From assembly GCA_964538915.1 (NCBI GenBank), contig CAZIFB010000014.1:32056-96055 (forward strand): a stretch of DNA of 64,000 nt, written 5' to 3'. The notes below the pieces were generated by a model. It worked only from the letters and a program-made list of their open reading frames with translations, was not told the DNA's origin and searched no databases. Made by a program: the position numbers and the translations under genes. Below, piece after piece: positions 17,841-26,625 of this stretch (within the stretch, counting starts at the first letter, position 1; every line of letters starts with the position of its first letter). The DNA is from JAEUHQ01 sp964538915 (lineage in GTDB: Bacteria; Planctomycetota; UBA1135; UBA2386).

Positions 17841-18176
17841 TTGGACACCTACGACTTCCTCGCCGACCCGCGCGCCATCACCCTGCAGGCTCGCCGCGCC
17901 ACCTGCGCGAGCATGCACGACGAACAATCCCACTGGCTCCCGCGGCTGCAGAAGCTCGCCGAGCCGCCCGCCCCCGACCGCGACTTCCCGGCGTTCCTGC
18001 TCGCGACACCGCACTTCGCCGATCTCGCACGCCGCATCGGCGACACGACCGATCGACGCAAGCTCCCGGTCGCCGTCGCCGACGAGCTCGACTGGTTCCT
18101 CGAGGTCTTCCGCGACTACCTCCGGACGAGCGACGGCGAAGACGTCTTCTCACCAGACCACCGGCTGCGCGCCTGA
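17841..18176 (+). CDS. Hypothetical protein, TTG start
   Basis: 111 residues, soluble, no signal peptide or motif that I recognise. The sequence has normal protein character (MDTYDFLADPRAITLQARRA; aromatic-rich C-terminal helix WFLEVFRDYLRTSD), unlike opposite-strand shadows. TTG is the only sensible start. It stands alone between a divergent GNAT gene and the convergent HIT gene. Function unknown. Confidence 0.6.
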   Translation: MDTYDFLADPRAITLQARRATCASMHDEQSHWLPRLQKLAEPPAPDRDFPAFLLATPHFADLARRIGDTTDRRKLPVAVADELDWFLEVFRDYLRTSDGEDVFSPDHRLRA

Positions 18177-18201
18177 TCCGCGCCGCCCCGGGCAGTGGCG
18201 A

Positions 18202-18594
18202 TCAATGCCCCGCGCGAAGCTTGGCGGCGATCGCCGCCATCTCCGCCTGCGGCAACGGCGGCCCGTCGAGGCCCGGCACCTGCCCCGCCGCATCCGTCGG
18301 CACGAGATGGACGTGCGCATGACGCACGACCCAGCCGATCACGCTGACGCAGACCCGCTGGCACGGCAGGCGTTCACGCATCGCGCGCCCCACCTCGTGC
18401 ACGAACGACCACAGCGCGGCGTTCGCCTCCGGTGACAGGTCGAAGACTCCGTCGATGCGTGCCACCGTGGCGACGATGACGTGGCCTGGCCGCACCGGAC
18501 GTTCCGCCAGCCAGGCGACGTGCCGCGCGTCGCGCCGGACCTCGTGCACTGCGCGCAGCCGGTCGACGACGTCGGTGAAGTCGGGCGCGCTCAT
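18202..18594 (-). CDS. HIT-family nucleotide hydrolase/transferase
   Basis: 130 residues with the histidine triad HAHVHLVP (His92, His94, His96), the catalytic motif that acts on nucleoside phosphoramidates or dinucleoside polyphosphates. RPVRPGHVIVATVARI near 32-47 matches the usual RP...GHxLV segment. ATG overlaps the stop of the DUF255 gene (ATGA), making it the last gene of the ExbB/ExbD run. Physiological substrate unknown. Confidence 0.88.
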   Translation of the reverse strand: MSAPDFTDVVDRLRAVHEVRRDARHVAWLAERPVRPGHVIVATVARIDGVFDLSPEANAALWSFVHEVGRAMRERLPCQRVCVSVIGWVVRHAHVHLVPTDAAGQVPGLDGPPLPQAEMAAIAAKLRAGH

Positions 18595-20702
18595 CGCGCC
18601 CTCGCGAGCGCCGCGGGATCGGTGACCGGCGCGAGGCATGCTCCGCGCCGGCACACGTACGCCGCGGGCACCCCGTCGAGCGGGACCTTGCCGTCGAAAA
18701 CCGCCGACATCGCCGCGAGCTCGCCGCGATTCCCCGCGTGCACGAGGGCTGTGACGCGGTGGTGCGGGAAGGCGCGCCACGCCGCAACGAGCAGCGCCTG
18801 CGTCCGAGCATCACCGGGCTCGCCGGCCACCACGATTTCGCGCGGATCGGCGAGCCAGAACTGTGCGGCGAGCACGAGCGACGGCGTCGCGGTCGGCGCA
18901 TCCTTCATCGCCTGGTGGTTCGCGCGCAGTGCCGCGGTTCCCGCGTCGATCAGGCCGGAGTCGGCGAGCAGGAGCCCCGCCCTGAGCATCGCGTGCACGG
19001 CGCTCGCGACCCCCGACGGGGTCGACGACTCGAAGGGCGACCGTGTCCGCGCGAGCAGCTGCTCCGCGTCGTCCGCCGTGCTCCAGAAGCCGCCGTCCGG
19101 TGCTGCGAAGTGTGCACGCACCGTCGTGAGCAGTTCGCGGGCCGCAGCGAGCCAGCGCGGATCGGCGTCGACTTCGAAGAGCGCGACGAGCCCTTCCGCG
19201 AGCATCGTGTGGTCCTCGAGGAACCCGGCCTTCTGCGCCGCGCCCGAATGCCAGTGCCGGGAACAGCGGCCGTCGCGAACCAGCTCACGAAGCACGAAGT
19301 CGGCGGCCCGCCGGGCGGCCTCGCGGTAGCGCTCGTCGCCGAGCGAGCGGAACCCGCGCGCGCACGCGGCGATCGCGAGCCCGTTCCATGCAGTCAGCAC
19401 CTTGTCGTCGAAGGCGGGCCGGGTGCGGCGGTCGCGAGCGGCGAGCAGCGCCGCTTTCACCCGCGCGAAGCGGTCGCGGTCGGCGGCTTCCGTGGGCAGC
19501 CCGCGGGGCAGCGACAGCACGTTCGCACCCTCGTGGTTGCCGCCCGGCGTCACACCGAACCACTCCTTCGCGAACGCCGCGTCGTCGCCGAGCACCGCGT
19601 CGAACTCGGCGGCGGTCCACACGAAGAACTTGCCCTCGACGCCGTCGCTCTGCGCGTCCTGGCTCGCAAGAAAGGCGCCGCGTTCGTGCCGCATGTCGCG
19701 CAGCATCCAGTCGAGCGTGTCGCGTGCCACGGCCGCGAACGATGGCTCACCCGTCGCCTCGAACGCGTCGAGGTAGGTGCCCACGAGCAGCGCGTTGTCG
19801 TACAGCATCTTCTCGAAGTGCGGTACGAGCCACGCGCGGTCCGTGCTGTAGCGATGGAAGCCGCCGCCGAGCTGGTCGTGGATCCCGCCGAACTGCATCG
19901 CCAGCAGCGTCTTCTTCGCCATCGCGGCCGCGCCGTCGTCGCCGAGGCGCAGCAGCACCTGGAGTTCGCGCGACGGCGGGAACTTCGGCGCGAAGGACGG
20001 CGCCTCGCCGAAGCCGCCGCTCGCGGCGTCGTAGCGCGTTCGGCTGCGCGCGAGCAAGCCCTTGGCGAGCGACGCGTCGGGCTCCCCCGCGACGAGCGTC
20101 GGCGCGAGCGCCTTCTGCAGGTGGTCCGCGAGTTCGTCCGCGCCCTTGTCGATCTCCGCGCGTTTCTCGCGCCACGCCTTGTCGAGGCTCTCGATGACCC
20201 GACGGAAGGCCGGCAGACCGTGCGCGTCCGCCGGAGGGAAGTAGGTGCCCCCGTAGAACGGCTTGCCGTCGGGACGCAGCCACACCGACAGCGGCCAGCC
20301 GCCCTGCTGCCCCATCGCCTGCACTGCGGCCATGTAGATCTCGTCGACGTCGGGCCGCTCCTCGCGGTCGACCTTGATGCACACGAAGCGTTCGTTCATC
20401 AGGGCCGCGATGGCGGGATCGGCGAAGCTCTCCTTCGCCATCACGTGGCACCAGTGGCACGCCGAGTAGCCGATGCTGAGGAAGATCGGCCGGTCGAGCT
20501 TCTTCGCGAGCTGCAGCGCTTCGTCGCCCCACGGGTACCAGTCCACGGGATTCGTCGCGTGCTGGCGCAGATACGGCGACGCCGCAGCGGCGAGGCGATT
20601 CGACTTGGGTGCGTCCTTCGGCACGGCGGGCGGCTCCTGTTGGGCACGGGCGGCGACGGCCGCGAGAAGGCCGGCGAGAGCCGCAGAAGTCCGCGCGGTC
20701 AC
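18591..20702 (-). CDS. Thioredoxin-domain DUF255 protein (YyaL/spermatogenesis-associated protein 20 family), exported form
   Basis: 703 residues: signal peptide (residues 1-21, LAGLLAAVAARAQQ), an N-terminal thioredoxin-like DUF255 domain with the CHWC pair at Cys82-Cys85 inside SIGYSACHWCHVMAKESF, then an alpha/alpha-barrel region of glucosidase-like repeats (ATPKF-type segment FAPKFPPSRELQVLLRL, HDQLGGGFHRYSTD, PHFEKMLYDNALL, LTAWNGLAIAA). The family is widespread but its reaction is not established. Most homologues are cytoplasmic; this one looks exported. The GTG start at 20702 overlaps the stop of the SRPBCC gene by 4 bases, and its stop overlaps the HIT start. Confidence 0.88.
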   Translation of the reverse strand: MTARTSAALAGLLAAVAARAQQEPPAVPKDAPKSNRLAAAASPYLRQHATNPVDWYPWGDEALQLAKKLDRPIFLSIGYSACHWCHVMAKESFADPAIAALMNERFVCIKVDREERPDVDEIYMAAVQAMGQQGGWPLSVWLRPDGKPFYGGTYFPPADAHGLPAFRRVIESLDKAWREKRAEIDKGADELADHLQKALAPTLVAGEPDASLAKGLLARSRTRYDAASGGFGEAPSFAPKFPPSRELQVLLRLGDDGAAAMAKKTLLAMQFGGIHDQLGGGFHRYSTDRAWLVPHFEKMLYDNALLVGTYLDAFEATGEPSFAAVARDTLDWMLRDMRHERGAFLASQDAQSDGVEGKFFVWTAAEFDAVLGDDAAFAKEWFGVTPGGNHEGANVLSLPRGLPTEAADRDRFARVKAALLAARDRRTRPAFDDKVLTAWNGLAIAACARGFRSLGDERYREAARRAADFVLRELVRDGRCSRHWHSGAAQKAGFLEDHTMLAEGLVALFEVDADPRWLAAARELLTTVRAHFAAPDGGFWSTADDAEQLLARTRSPFESSTPSGVASAVHAMLRAGLLLADSGLIDAGTAALRANHQAMKDAPTATPSLVLAAQFWLADPREIVVAGEPGDARTQALLVAAWRAFPHHRVTALVHAGNRGELAAMSAVFDGKVPLDGVPAAYVCRRGACLAPVTDPAALARAR

Positions 20703-21295
20703 TTGGCCCCCGTCGTCGCGGACGCCTCGGCGGCCGTCGTCTCGACTGCCTGCGCGAGTCCCGTCAGGCTGCTGACCTGGATGCGCCGCACCCCCTCCTG
20801 GATCGCGCCGAACCACGCGAACCAGCGTTCGACCGTGCCCTCGCATTCGCGTTCTTCGCGCCAGCGCACCCTCGTGCGATCGCCGTCGGCGCTCCACTCG
20901 ACGCGGCCGCGCGCGAACTCCTCGATCGGCGCGTCGCCGGGCGCCTGGCTCCGCACGACGTACTCGAGGAATGCGGGGCCGATGCCGGTCACTTCGAGGA
21001 AGCCGCGGCCTCGCACGCCGGCCCACGAGATCGTCTGCCCGGCGGTGCGCGGCGTCCCCGCGACCGTCTGCGAGGTCTGCGGCCCGAGATCGGCGCGCAT
21101 CGCCGACCATCGCGGCCACGTCGAGAAGTCGCTCACGAGTTCGCCGACCCGTTCGGGCGGCGCGGCGACCGTGCGTTCGGTGTCCACCCGCCAGCTCTTC
21201 GCGAGGGCCATGCCGACGAGCAGGAACGTCAGGATCGCCCCCGCAGTCGCGAACACGAGGGCTTTCAGGATCGTCGTCGGCATCGGCTGCGCCAT
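20699..21295 (-). CDS. Membrane-anchored SRPBCC (START-like) protein
   Basis: 198 residues: one N-terminal transmembrane helix (ILKALVFATAGAILTFLLVGMAL) then a polyketide-cyclase/SRPBCC domain starting WRVDTERTVAAPPERVGELVSDF. Such domains form a hydrophobic pocket that binds lipids or other apolar ligands; an externally facing, membrane-anchored version next to an energised envelope system could handle a lipid, but this is inference. ATG at 21295 is used; a second ATG lies 12 bases downstream. The stop overlaps the start of the DUF255 gene by 4 bases; 38 bases separate it from the giant TonB/TolA-like gene. Confidence 0.78.
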   Translation of the reverse strand: MAQPMPTTILKALVFATAGAILTFLLVGMALAKSWRVDTERTVAAPPERVGELVSDFSTWPRWSAMRADLGPQTSQTVAGTPRTAGQTISWAGVRGRGFLEVTGIGPAFLEYVVRSQAPGDAPIEEFARGRVEWSADGDRTRVRWREERECEGTVERWFAWFGAIQEGVRRIQVSSLTGLAQAVETTAAEASATTGAK

Positions 21296-21333
21296 GCGCG
21301 GCACGGTAGCGGACGAGGACGCCCGGGGCACGT

Positions 21334-24300
21334 TCAACGCCCGACGAGCAGCGGTGTGAAGTAGCGGTAGTAGATCTCGAGGCTCAGTACGCACATCGCC
21401 GTCGTGTAGCTGCGGTCGGTGCGCGAATCCCCGGCTTCGCGCGCATACACGTCGATCGGCGGGAACGAACCGTCGGCGGCCTGAGCCGCCGGCAGCACGG
21501 TGCGCAGCCGCGCGTTCCACTGTGTCCACGCGTCACCGCCGGCGAGGAAGCAGCAGAGCGTGCCGTAGTACCAGAAGTACACGTTGCCCTGGCCGCGCAG
21601 CACGAAGTCGTCGTCCTCGTAGCGGCGGTACGCCTCCGGCCGCCGCTCGACCGTGTAGTCGACCGCGACCGAGACCTTCGCGTCGTCCGCCGGGGCACCG
21701 AGCAGCATCAGGCAGAACGCACCCGCGGGCGTGCTCGCCGGCAGCGTCGGCCACGCGGAGTTGAGGCGACTGGGCTTGTGGTTGTAGCGGAACCAGCCGT
21801 TCTGCTGGTCGAACGACAGCTCGAGGAACTCGCGCGCGCGGGGCAGTACTTCGGTCGGCAGTTCGACGCCGGACAGACGCGCCGACTCGAGCGCCATGAT
21901 CATCCACGACGACACCGACACGCGCGCGTAGTCGTCCTCCGGTCGCAGGCCGGGCGAGAAGTAGCCCCAGCCGCCGCGATTGCGCCGATCGCGCCGCGGG
22001 CCCTGGTTCTGCAGGATCCAACTGAGCGCCTCCTCGACCGGACGCTTCAGCCGGACGTCCTTCGTGATCCCGAAGCACTCCGCTAGCGCGTAGGTCGTGA
22101 TGCCGTGGCCGTAGCACGAACTCGGGCCGAAGGCGCCGGTGTCCGGGTCCTGCAGTGCGAGCAGGTGTCCGATCGCCCGCGCCACCACCGCGCTGTGTTC
22201 GGTGCGCGAGGTCGGCGTGTGGCCCGCGCCGAGGAACGCGAGCACGCACAGCGCGGTCTTGCCGACGTAGACGCTCCCGTACTTCTGGTCGAAGTGGTCG
22301 CGATCGCCCCAGGTACCGTCCTCCGACTGGATGCTCGCGAGGTAGCGCAGGCCGTTGGCCACCGCACGCTCCGTGTCGGCCGTACCGCCGAACTTCTCGA
22401 TCGCCTTCGCCTTCGCGGGACCGAAGCGGTTGCTGTACGCCGACGGGCCGTCCGGGCCCCCGGCGACGGGAGCCAGAGGCGTCACGACCGCGCGCTCCAG
22501 CAGTGACACCGGCTGCTCGACGCGCTCGTCGGGGATCGGCGCGAGCACGGGCCGGACGGAGCGCACCGGCGCCTCGATCGCCGCAGTTCGTCGCTCGGGC
22601 CGTGGCACCACGGCCGCCGCGAGCCGCGATCCGCTGCCGCCCACGCGCGGCGACGCACGTTCGTGCGCTCCCGCGGACGGGGCGCCGTCGCGCAACGCGG
22701 TCGGCAGCGGCGGCCGCGCCCGCGCCGACGTGCGAACGTCGAAGTCGCCGCGCTCCGACGCGACGAGGTTGTGCACCCGATCGAGCGCGACCGCCGGCGG
22801 TTCGACCACGGGGATCGGCTCCGGCTTCGTGCCCGCTTCGCGCGAAGCACTCATGGCACGTGCCGCCTCCGTCGCGCCGGGGACCCCGGGAAGCGCTGCG
22901 AGTGCATCGGGCGCCGGGATCTTCGCCACGGGCGTCGCCACAGCGGCCGCAGCAGCCGCGCCGGCGGGCGCTGTCGACCCTTCGCGCAACTGCACGGCGA
23001 CGCGCGGTCCCTTGCCGGCGACCGGCGCACGCTCGTAGGTCGACGGCGCGGTCGAAGGCAGCGCCCCGGCATTCCGTTCGAGCGCCCCACCGGGCGCCGT
23101 CACCTCGAAGGTGTCCGCCGAACTGCCTGCCGCGCGATGCGCCGCCGCGGGTGCGGCCGCCGCAGGACCCGTCGCAACCGGAACCGGAGTCGCCGGGGCC
23201 ACGCCGTGGCTCTCGTTCGCCACCGGAGCAGCCGGAGCACGACTCGTCGTGGGCGCATCGCGCAGTGCGCCGACCGGTGGCGCAGCGACGCGGTCGCTCG
23301 GCCCGCCCGTTCCGGCGCGCGGAGGCAGCACGGTCGGCGGCGCGGACGCCGTGCGTGCCGTCGCGTCGAGGCGCGCGACGGGCACGGCGATCTCCGCTTG
23401 AGCGGACCGCGACGCGGCCGCCGCTTCGCGCGCGGCACCCGAGGCACCCTCGGTCCGAGGCTGCGGTCCGTCACCGGCAACGGCCTCGATGCGCGGACCC
23501 CGAGCGTCGACGCCGCGTCGTGCACCCGCTTCGAGGTCGTGCTGAGGTCGTTCGCGCAGCGCGGTGCTCGGAGCGGCCACTTCGTGCGCCGCGGCCGCCG
23601 GAAGAACGCCCTCCGTGCGCGGCGCCGCGAGCGGCTCCGATCGTTCGTGCGCCATTCCGGCGAAGGGCGCATCGGCTGCCGCCACCGTCGGCATCGCGGC
23701 CTCGCTCTTCGTCGCGACATCGCCGCCGGCGGGAGCCGGCGCCACTTCGCTGCGCACGACTTCCGGGCCGCTCCGAGCAGCGTCCGCGGCGCTGCGAACG
23801 ACGGCCGTGGCGCCGGCGTCGCGCAGTCCGGGGTCCCGCACCGGCGCGGCCGCGGGATCCGCTACGGGCACGGCAGCGCCGGTCGGAGCGCCCGCAACGA
23901 GCGGCGCGGCGACGGCGACCCGCTCCACGGCGGCGGTCGGCTCCGCTGCATTCACCGGCATCGGCGCCTCCACCGCCATGTCCGCGGCCGCCGCGGCGGC
24001 GCTGGCAGTCGCCGCAGCCCGCACCTCTCCCAGCTCCGCACGGGAGGTAACCGCTGCCGCATCCGCGCCGGAACGCTGCGCGATCGGCGCCGCCGCGTCG
24101 TTCACCGCGGTCGCGGCGTCGACTTCGCGCCGGGTCGCCTTCGCATCGAGTTCCGCGGCCTTCGCGGCGAGAGCCGGGGAGTCGATCGCACGATCCGCGG
24201 CCGCCTGCGGCGCGTCGGGTGCGAGCGAACGTTCCGCCGGCGTGAAGGCGACCCGCGCCGCGATCTCCTCGCCGGCTCCGGGCACCGCCGCGCTCGTCGC

Positions 24301-25503
24301 GGACGCCGTCGCGACGTCCACGACCGAGACCTCGAGCGCACCGTCGTCGGCCGTGCCCGGCACGATCGCCCCGGAGATCTCGACGCCCCACAACCACAGG
24401 AAGAGCAGCACGTGCAAGAGCAGGGACAGCAGCAGGCACTGTGCGAGGAAGTCGAGCGCGGTCCAGCGCCGGCCCAGGTGCAGCAGCACGAGCAGCAGCG
24501 CCGATACGAACGCCGCGCCGAGCAGCAGCAGTTCGAGCCAGCGCTGTCCCGGCCACCACGGATACAGCTCGCTCGCCGTCGCGCGGTACCACAGGTCCGA
24601 TTCGTGCGCCTCGCCGGGCGCTCCCTTCGCCGGCCGCAGCAGGAAGAGCTGCATGCCGTCGGGCGACGGCGAGGGACCGCGCAGATCGGCGAACGCCCAG
24701 CCTTCGTCGATGGCCCGCGGCTCGTCGAACGTGACGCCGAGACGGCTCGCGCGCACGACGCGGAGCGGCCCGGCCTTCTCCTTCCGCACGAACCACAGCG
24801 CACCGCCGTCCGGAGCGAATGCGGGATCGCGGTCCACCGGCGGATTGCGCAGCTTCGCGGCGTTCGCGAAGACGGGAGCCGGGTCCTCGGGTGCACCGAG
24901 CCGGCATTGGAACAGCGTGCCGCCGCGACTGTCGACCGCGCGATCGATGCGCACGAACACGAAGTCGACCCCGTTGCCGTGCGGCGCCGGATCGGTCTCG
25001 TCGCGGGCGGTGTTGCACTGCGCGAGCGGCGTCGGCGGCGCGAAGCCCGTTGCCGTGACGCGGCTCTCCCACAGGTCGTAACCGCCCGCACCGGGTCGGT
25101 CGGACGCGAACCAGATCCGCCCGTCGGCTCCGACCGCCGGCGCGAGTTCGTTGAATTCCGTGTCGAGACCGTACGCCGGCTCGGGCGGCACGGTCGGACG
25201 CGCCGGGTCGAACGACACGAGGTCCGTCGTGCCGTCGGCCGTGCCGCGGCCGTACAGGAGCCGCCCGTCGGGCAGCACGGCGACACGCCCGATCACCGGC
25301 CCCGGCAGCTCGCACTCCGCTTCGGGCGACGACCAGCGCACCATGCCGGACGCCGCCAGCTCCGTCGCCGAGAACGGGCGCTGCCCGTCCGTGTAGTACA
25401 GCGGCCGCCCGACGCGCAGTCCGACGAGCATCGCGACCGCGGCGATCAGCGCCGCCCACGCGATGCGGATCGCCACGCGCCGGGTGCGTTCACGCATCGC
25501 CAT
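21334..25503 (-). CDS. Giant TonB/TolA-like energy-transducing protein: TolB-like propeller, S-x3-H helix, long stalk, squalene-cyclase-like domain
   Basis: 1389 residues. Order: transmembrane helix 1 (about 11-30); a periplasmic WD40-like/PD40 propeller (about 65-310) with blades at VLPDGRLLYGRG, GRIWFASDRPGAGGYDLWES, FAPDGGALWFVRK and PSPDGMQLFLLR; helix 2 (about 322-343); helix 3 (about 351-373) containing CLLLSLLLHVLLFLWLW, with Ser360 and His364 spaced as in TonB (S16/H20) and TolA (S18/H22). Next is an Ala/Pro/Glu/Arg-rich region of about 640 residues, and from about 1026 an alpha/alpha domain with QW-type repeats (SIQSEDGTWG, RGGWGYFSPG, QQNGWFRYN) like prenyltransferase/squalene cyclases; no catalytic DxDD is evident. 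It follows exbB-exbD with 3 bases between. Predicted to be driven by the ExbBD proton channel. The cargo or target is unknown. Confidence 0.85.
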   Translation of the reverse strand: MAMRERTRRVAIRIAWAALIAAVAMLVGLRVGRPLYYTDGQRPFSATELAASGMVRWSSPEAECELPGPVIGRVAVLPDGRLLYGRGTADGTTDLVSFDPARPTVPPEPAYGLDTEFNELAPAVGADGRIWFASDRPGAGGYDLWESRVTATGFAPPTPLAQCNTARDETDPAPHGNGVDFVFVRIDRAVDSRGGTLFQCRLGAPEDPAPVFANAAKLRNPPVDRDPAFAPDGGALWFVRKEKAGPLRVVRASRLGVTFDEPRAIDEGWAFADLRGPSPSPDGMQLFLLRPAKGAPGEAHESDLWYRATASELYPWWPGQRWLELLLLGAAFVSALLLVLLHLGRRWTALDFLAQCLLLSLLLHVLLFLWLWGVEISGAIVPGTADDGALEVSVVDVATASATSAAVPGAGEEIAARVAFTPAERSLAPDAPQAAADRAIDSPALAAKAAELDAKATRREVDAATAVNDAAAPIAQRSGADAAAVTSRAELGEVRAAATASAAAAAADMAVEAPMPVNAAEPTAAVERVAVAAPLVAGAPTGAAVPVADPAAAPVRDPGLRDAGATAVVRSAADAARSGPEVVRSEVAPAPAGGDVATKSEAAMPTVAAADAPFAGMAHERSEPLAAPRTEGVLPAAAAHEVAAPSTALRERPQHDLEAGARRGVDARGPRIEAVAGDGPQPRTEGASGAAREAAAASRSAQAEIAVPVARLDATARTASAPPTVLPPRAGTGGPSDRVAAPPVGALRDAPTTSRAPAAPVANESHGVAPATPVPVATGPAAAAPAAAHRAAGSSADTFEVTAPGGALERNAGALPSTAPSTYERAPVAGKGPRVAVQLREGSTAPAGAAAAAAVATPVAKIPAPDALAALPGVPGATEAARAMSASREAGTKPEPIPVVEPPAVALDRVHNLVASERGDFDVRTSARARPPLPTALRDGAPSAGAHERASPRVGGSGSRLAAAVVPRPERRTAAIEAPVRSVRPVLAPIPDERVEQPVSLLERAVVTPLAPVAGGPDGPSAYSNRFGPAKAKAIEKFGGTADTERAVANGLRYLASIQSEDGTWGDRDHFDQKYGSVYVGKTALCVLAFLGAGHTPTSRTEHSAVVARAIGHLLALQDPDTGAFGPSSCYGHGITTYALAECFGITKDVRLKRPVEEALSWILQNQGPRRDRRNRGGWGYFSPGLRPEDDYARVSVSSWMIMALESARLSGVELPTEVLPRAREFLELSFDQQNGWFRYNHKPSRLNSAWPTLPASTPAGAFCLMLLGAPADDAKVSVAVDYTVERRPEAYRRYEDDDFVLRGQGNVYFWYYGTLCCFLAGGDAWTQWNARLRTVLPAAQAADGSFPPIDVYAREAGDSRTDRSYTTAMCVLSLEIYYRYFTPLLVGR

Positions 25504-25506
25504 CGT

Positions 25507-25929
25507 TCACCGAGTCTGGACCGGCAGCGCCGCGAAGTCGACCTTCGTGATCCGCGCGAAGCGGCACGCGTCCAGCACCTGCATGCCGAGCCCGAACTGC
25601 GCCTCGCGGTCGCCGCGCACGAGCACCGATTGTTTCTGATCGCGCTGCTGCGCCGCGACGAGCTTCTGCCGCAGCGCCTCAAGGGTGACCTCGCGCCCTT
25701 CGACCAGGATGCGACCGTCCGCCATCACGTTCACGGTCAGCTGGTGCCCGACTTCGCCGGCCTGGCCGGTGCGCGCTTCCGGCAGGCGGAGGTCGAGCTC
25801 GACCTCGTCGTTCGCGAACGTGGTCGCCGCGAGGAAGAACACGAGCAGGAGGAACGTGACGTCGACCATCGGCGTGAGGTTCATCACGTCGTCGCGGTTC
25901 GCATCGTCCTCTTCGTCGTCAAGCCGCAT
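25507..25929 (-). CDS. ExbD/TolR family proton-channel subunit
   Basis: 140 residues: acidic cytoplasmic N-terminus (MRLDDEEDDANRDD), a single transmembrane helix with the essential Asp (MNLTPMVDVTFLLLVFF, Asp23), and a periplasmic domain (DGRILVEGREVTLEALRQKL) that matches ExbD/TolR. With ExbB it forms the proton-motive-force channel that energises a TonB/TolA-type partner, here most likely the giant protein encoded 3 bases downstream. ATG at 25929 lies inside the 3' end of the exbB gene (11-base overlap). I leave the symbol blank because exbD and tolR cannot be told apart by sequence alone. Confidence 0.92.
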   Translation of the reverse strand: MRLDDEEDDANRDDVMNLTPMVDVTFLLLVFFLAATTFANDEVELDLRLPEARTGQAGEVGHQLTVNVMADGRILVEGREVTLEALRQKLVAAQQRDQKQSVLVRGDREAQFGLGMQVLDACRFARITKVDFAALPVQTR

Positions 25930-26620
25930 GCGTGGCTCCGTCCGGACCCCGCGCAGGATCCTGCGCGGGACGTTGCGCGAGCGCCTCGACCGCCGGAGCC
26001 ACGACGGCGAGGATTCCCGCCGCGAGGCGCCGCGCGCGGGCATGCAGGTGTGCCGCGACGAGCGTCGCCGGGATCGCGACGAACAGACCGAAGATCGTCG
26101 TGTAGAGCGCGACCTTGATGCCCGCAGCGAGCGCTTCGCTGCTCTGCGCCTTGCCGAGGCCGGTCTGTTCGACGACTGCGAACGCTTCCGCGATGCCGAG
26201 CACCGTCCCGAGCAGTCCGAGCAACGGCGCCACCGCCGCCATCAGGGTGATGCCCCGCACGTTGCCGCGGAACCGCGCGGACTCGGCCGCGAGACGATCC
26301 TCCATCGCCTTCTCGACATCGGCGAGCGGGTAGCCGCGACGGCGCAGCCCCGCCGCGAGGACACGCGCCGCCGGCGCTTCGGCCTCGAGGATGCCCGCGG
26401 CGACCACGTCGGTGTTGCCTTGCACCACCTGCTCGACGGCGTCCGCGACGACCTGCGGAGCGACGCGCGCGCGCCGCAGGCTCGAATAGCGCTCGATCGC
26501 GAGGCCGACCACGACGACGCTGCAGCCGAGGATCGGCCACATCAGCATGCCGCCGGCCGAGAAGAACTCGCCGACCGTCGCGATCACGTTCTGGTCCTGG
26601 ATGGACGGGAGGATCGGCAT
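25919..26620 (-). CDS. MotA/TolQ/ExbB proton-channel family protein
   Basis: 233 residues with three transmembrane helices: LMWPILGCSVVVVGLAIERY near 25-45, TLMAAVAPLLGLLGTVLGI near 120-140 and YTTIFGLFVAIPATLVAA near 165-185. The conserved GLLGTVxG loop is intact. It is the pore-forming partner of ExbD/TolR. ATG at 26620 sits 5 bases after the stop of the TPR gene, and the 3' end overlaps the ExbD start by 11 bases, so these genes form one operon. ExbB and TolQ cannot be distinguished from sequence alone. Confidence 0.93.
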   Translation of the reverse strand: MPILPSIQDQNVIATVGEFFSAGGMLMWPILGCSVVVVGLAIERYSSLRRARVAPQVVADAVEQVVQGNTDVVAAGILEAEAPAARVLAAGLRRRGYPLADVEKAMEDRLAAESARFRGNVRGITLMAAVAPLLGLLGTVLGIAEAFAVVEQTGLGKAQSSEALAAGIKVALYTTIFGLFVAIPATLVAAHLHARARRLAAGILAVVAPAVEALAQRPAQDPARGPDGATHAA

Positions 26621-26625
26621 GGTTC

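Noticed and set aside
22430..24380. Ala/Pro-rich region suspected of being a frameshift or a mis-joined gene
   Set aside because: One frame stays open across the entire region, with the transmembrane helices before and the QW-repeat domain after it in the same frame, and such stalks occur in TonB/TolA proteins.
22663..26118. An 1151-codon plus-strand open frame opposite the TonB/TolA-like gene
   Set aside because: Composition is Arg/His-rich without motifs, a shadow of the Ala-rich stalk and of ExbD/ExbB on the minus strand.
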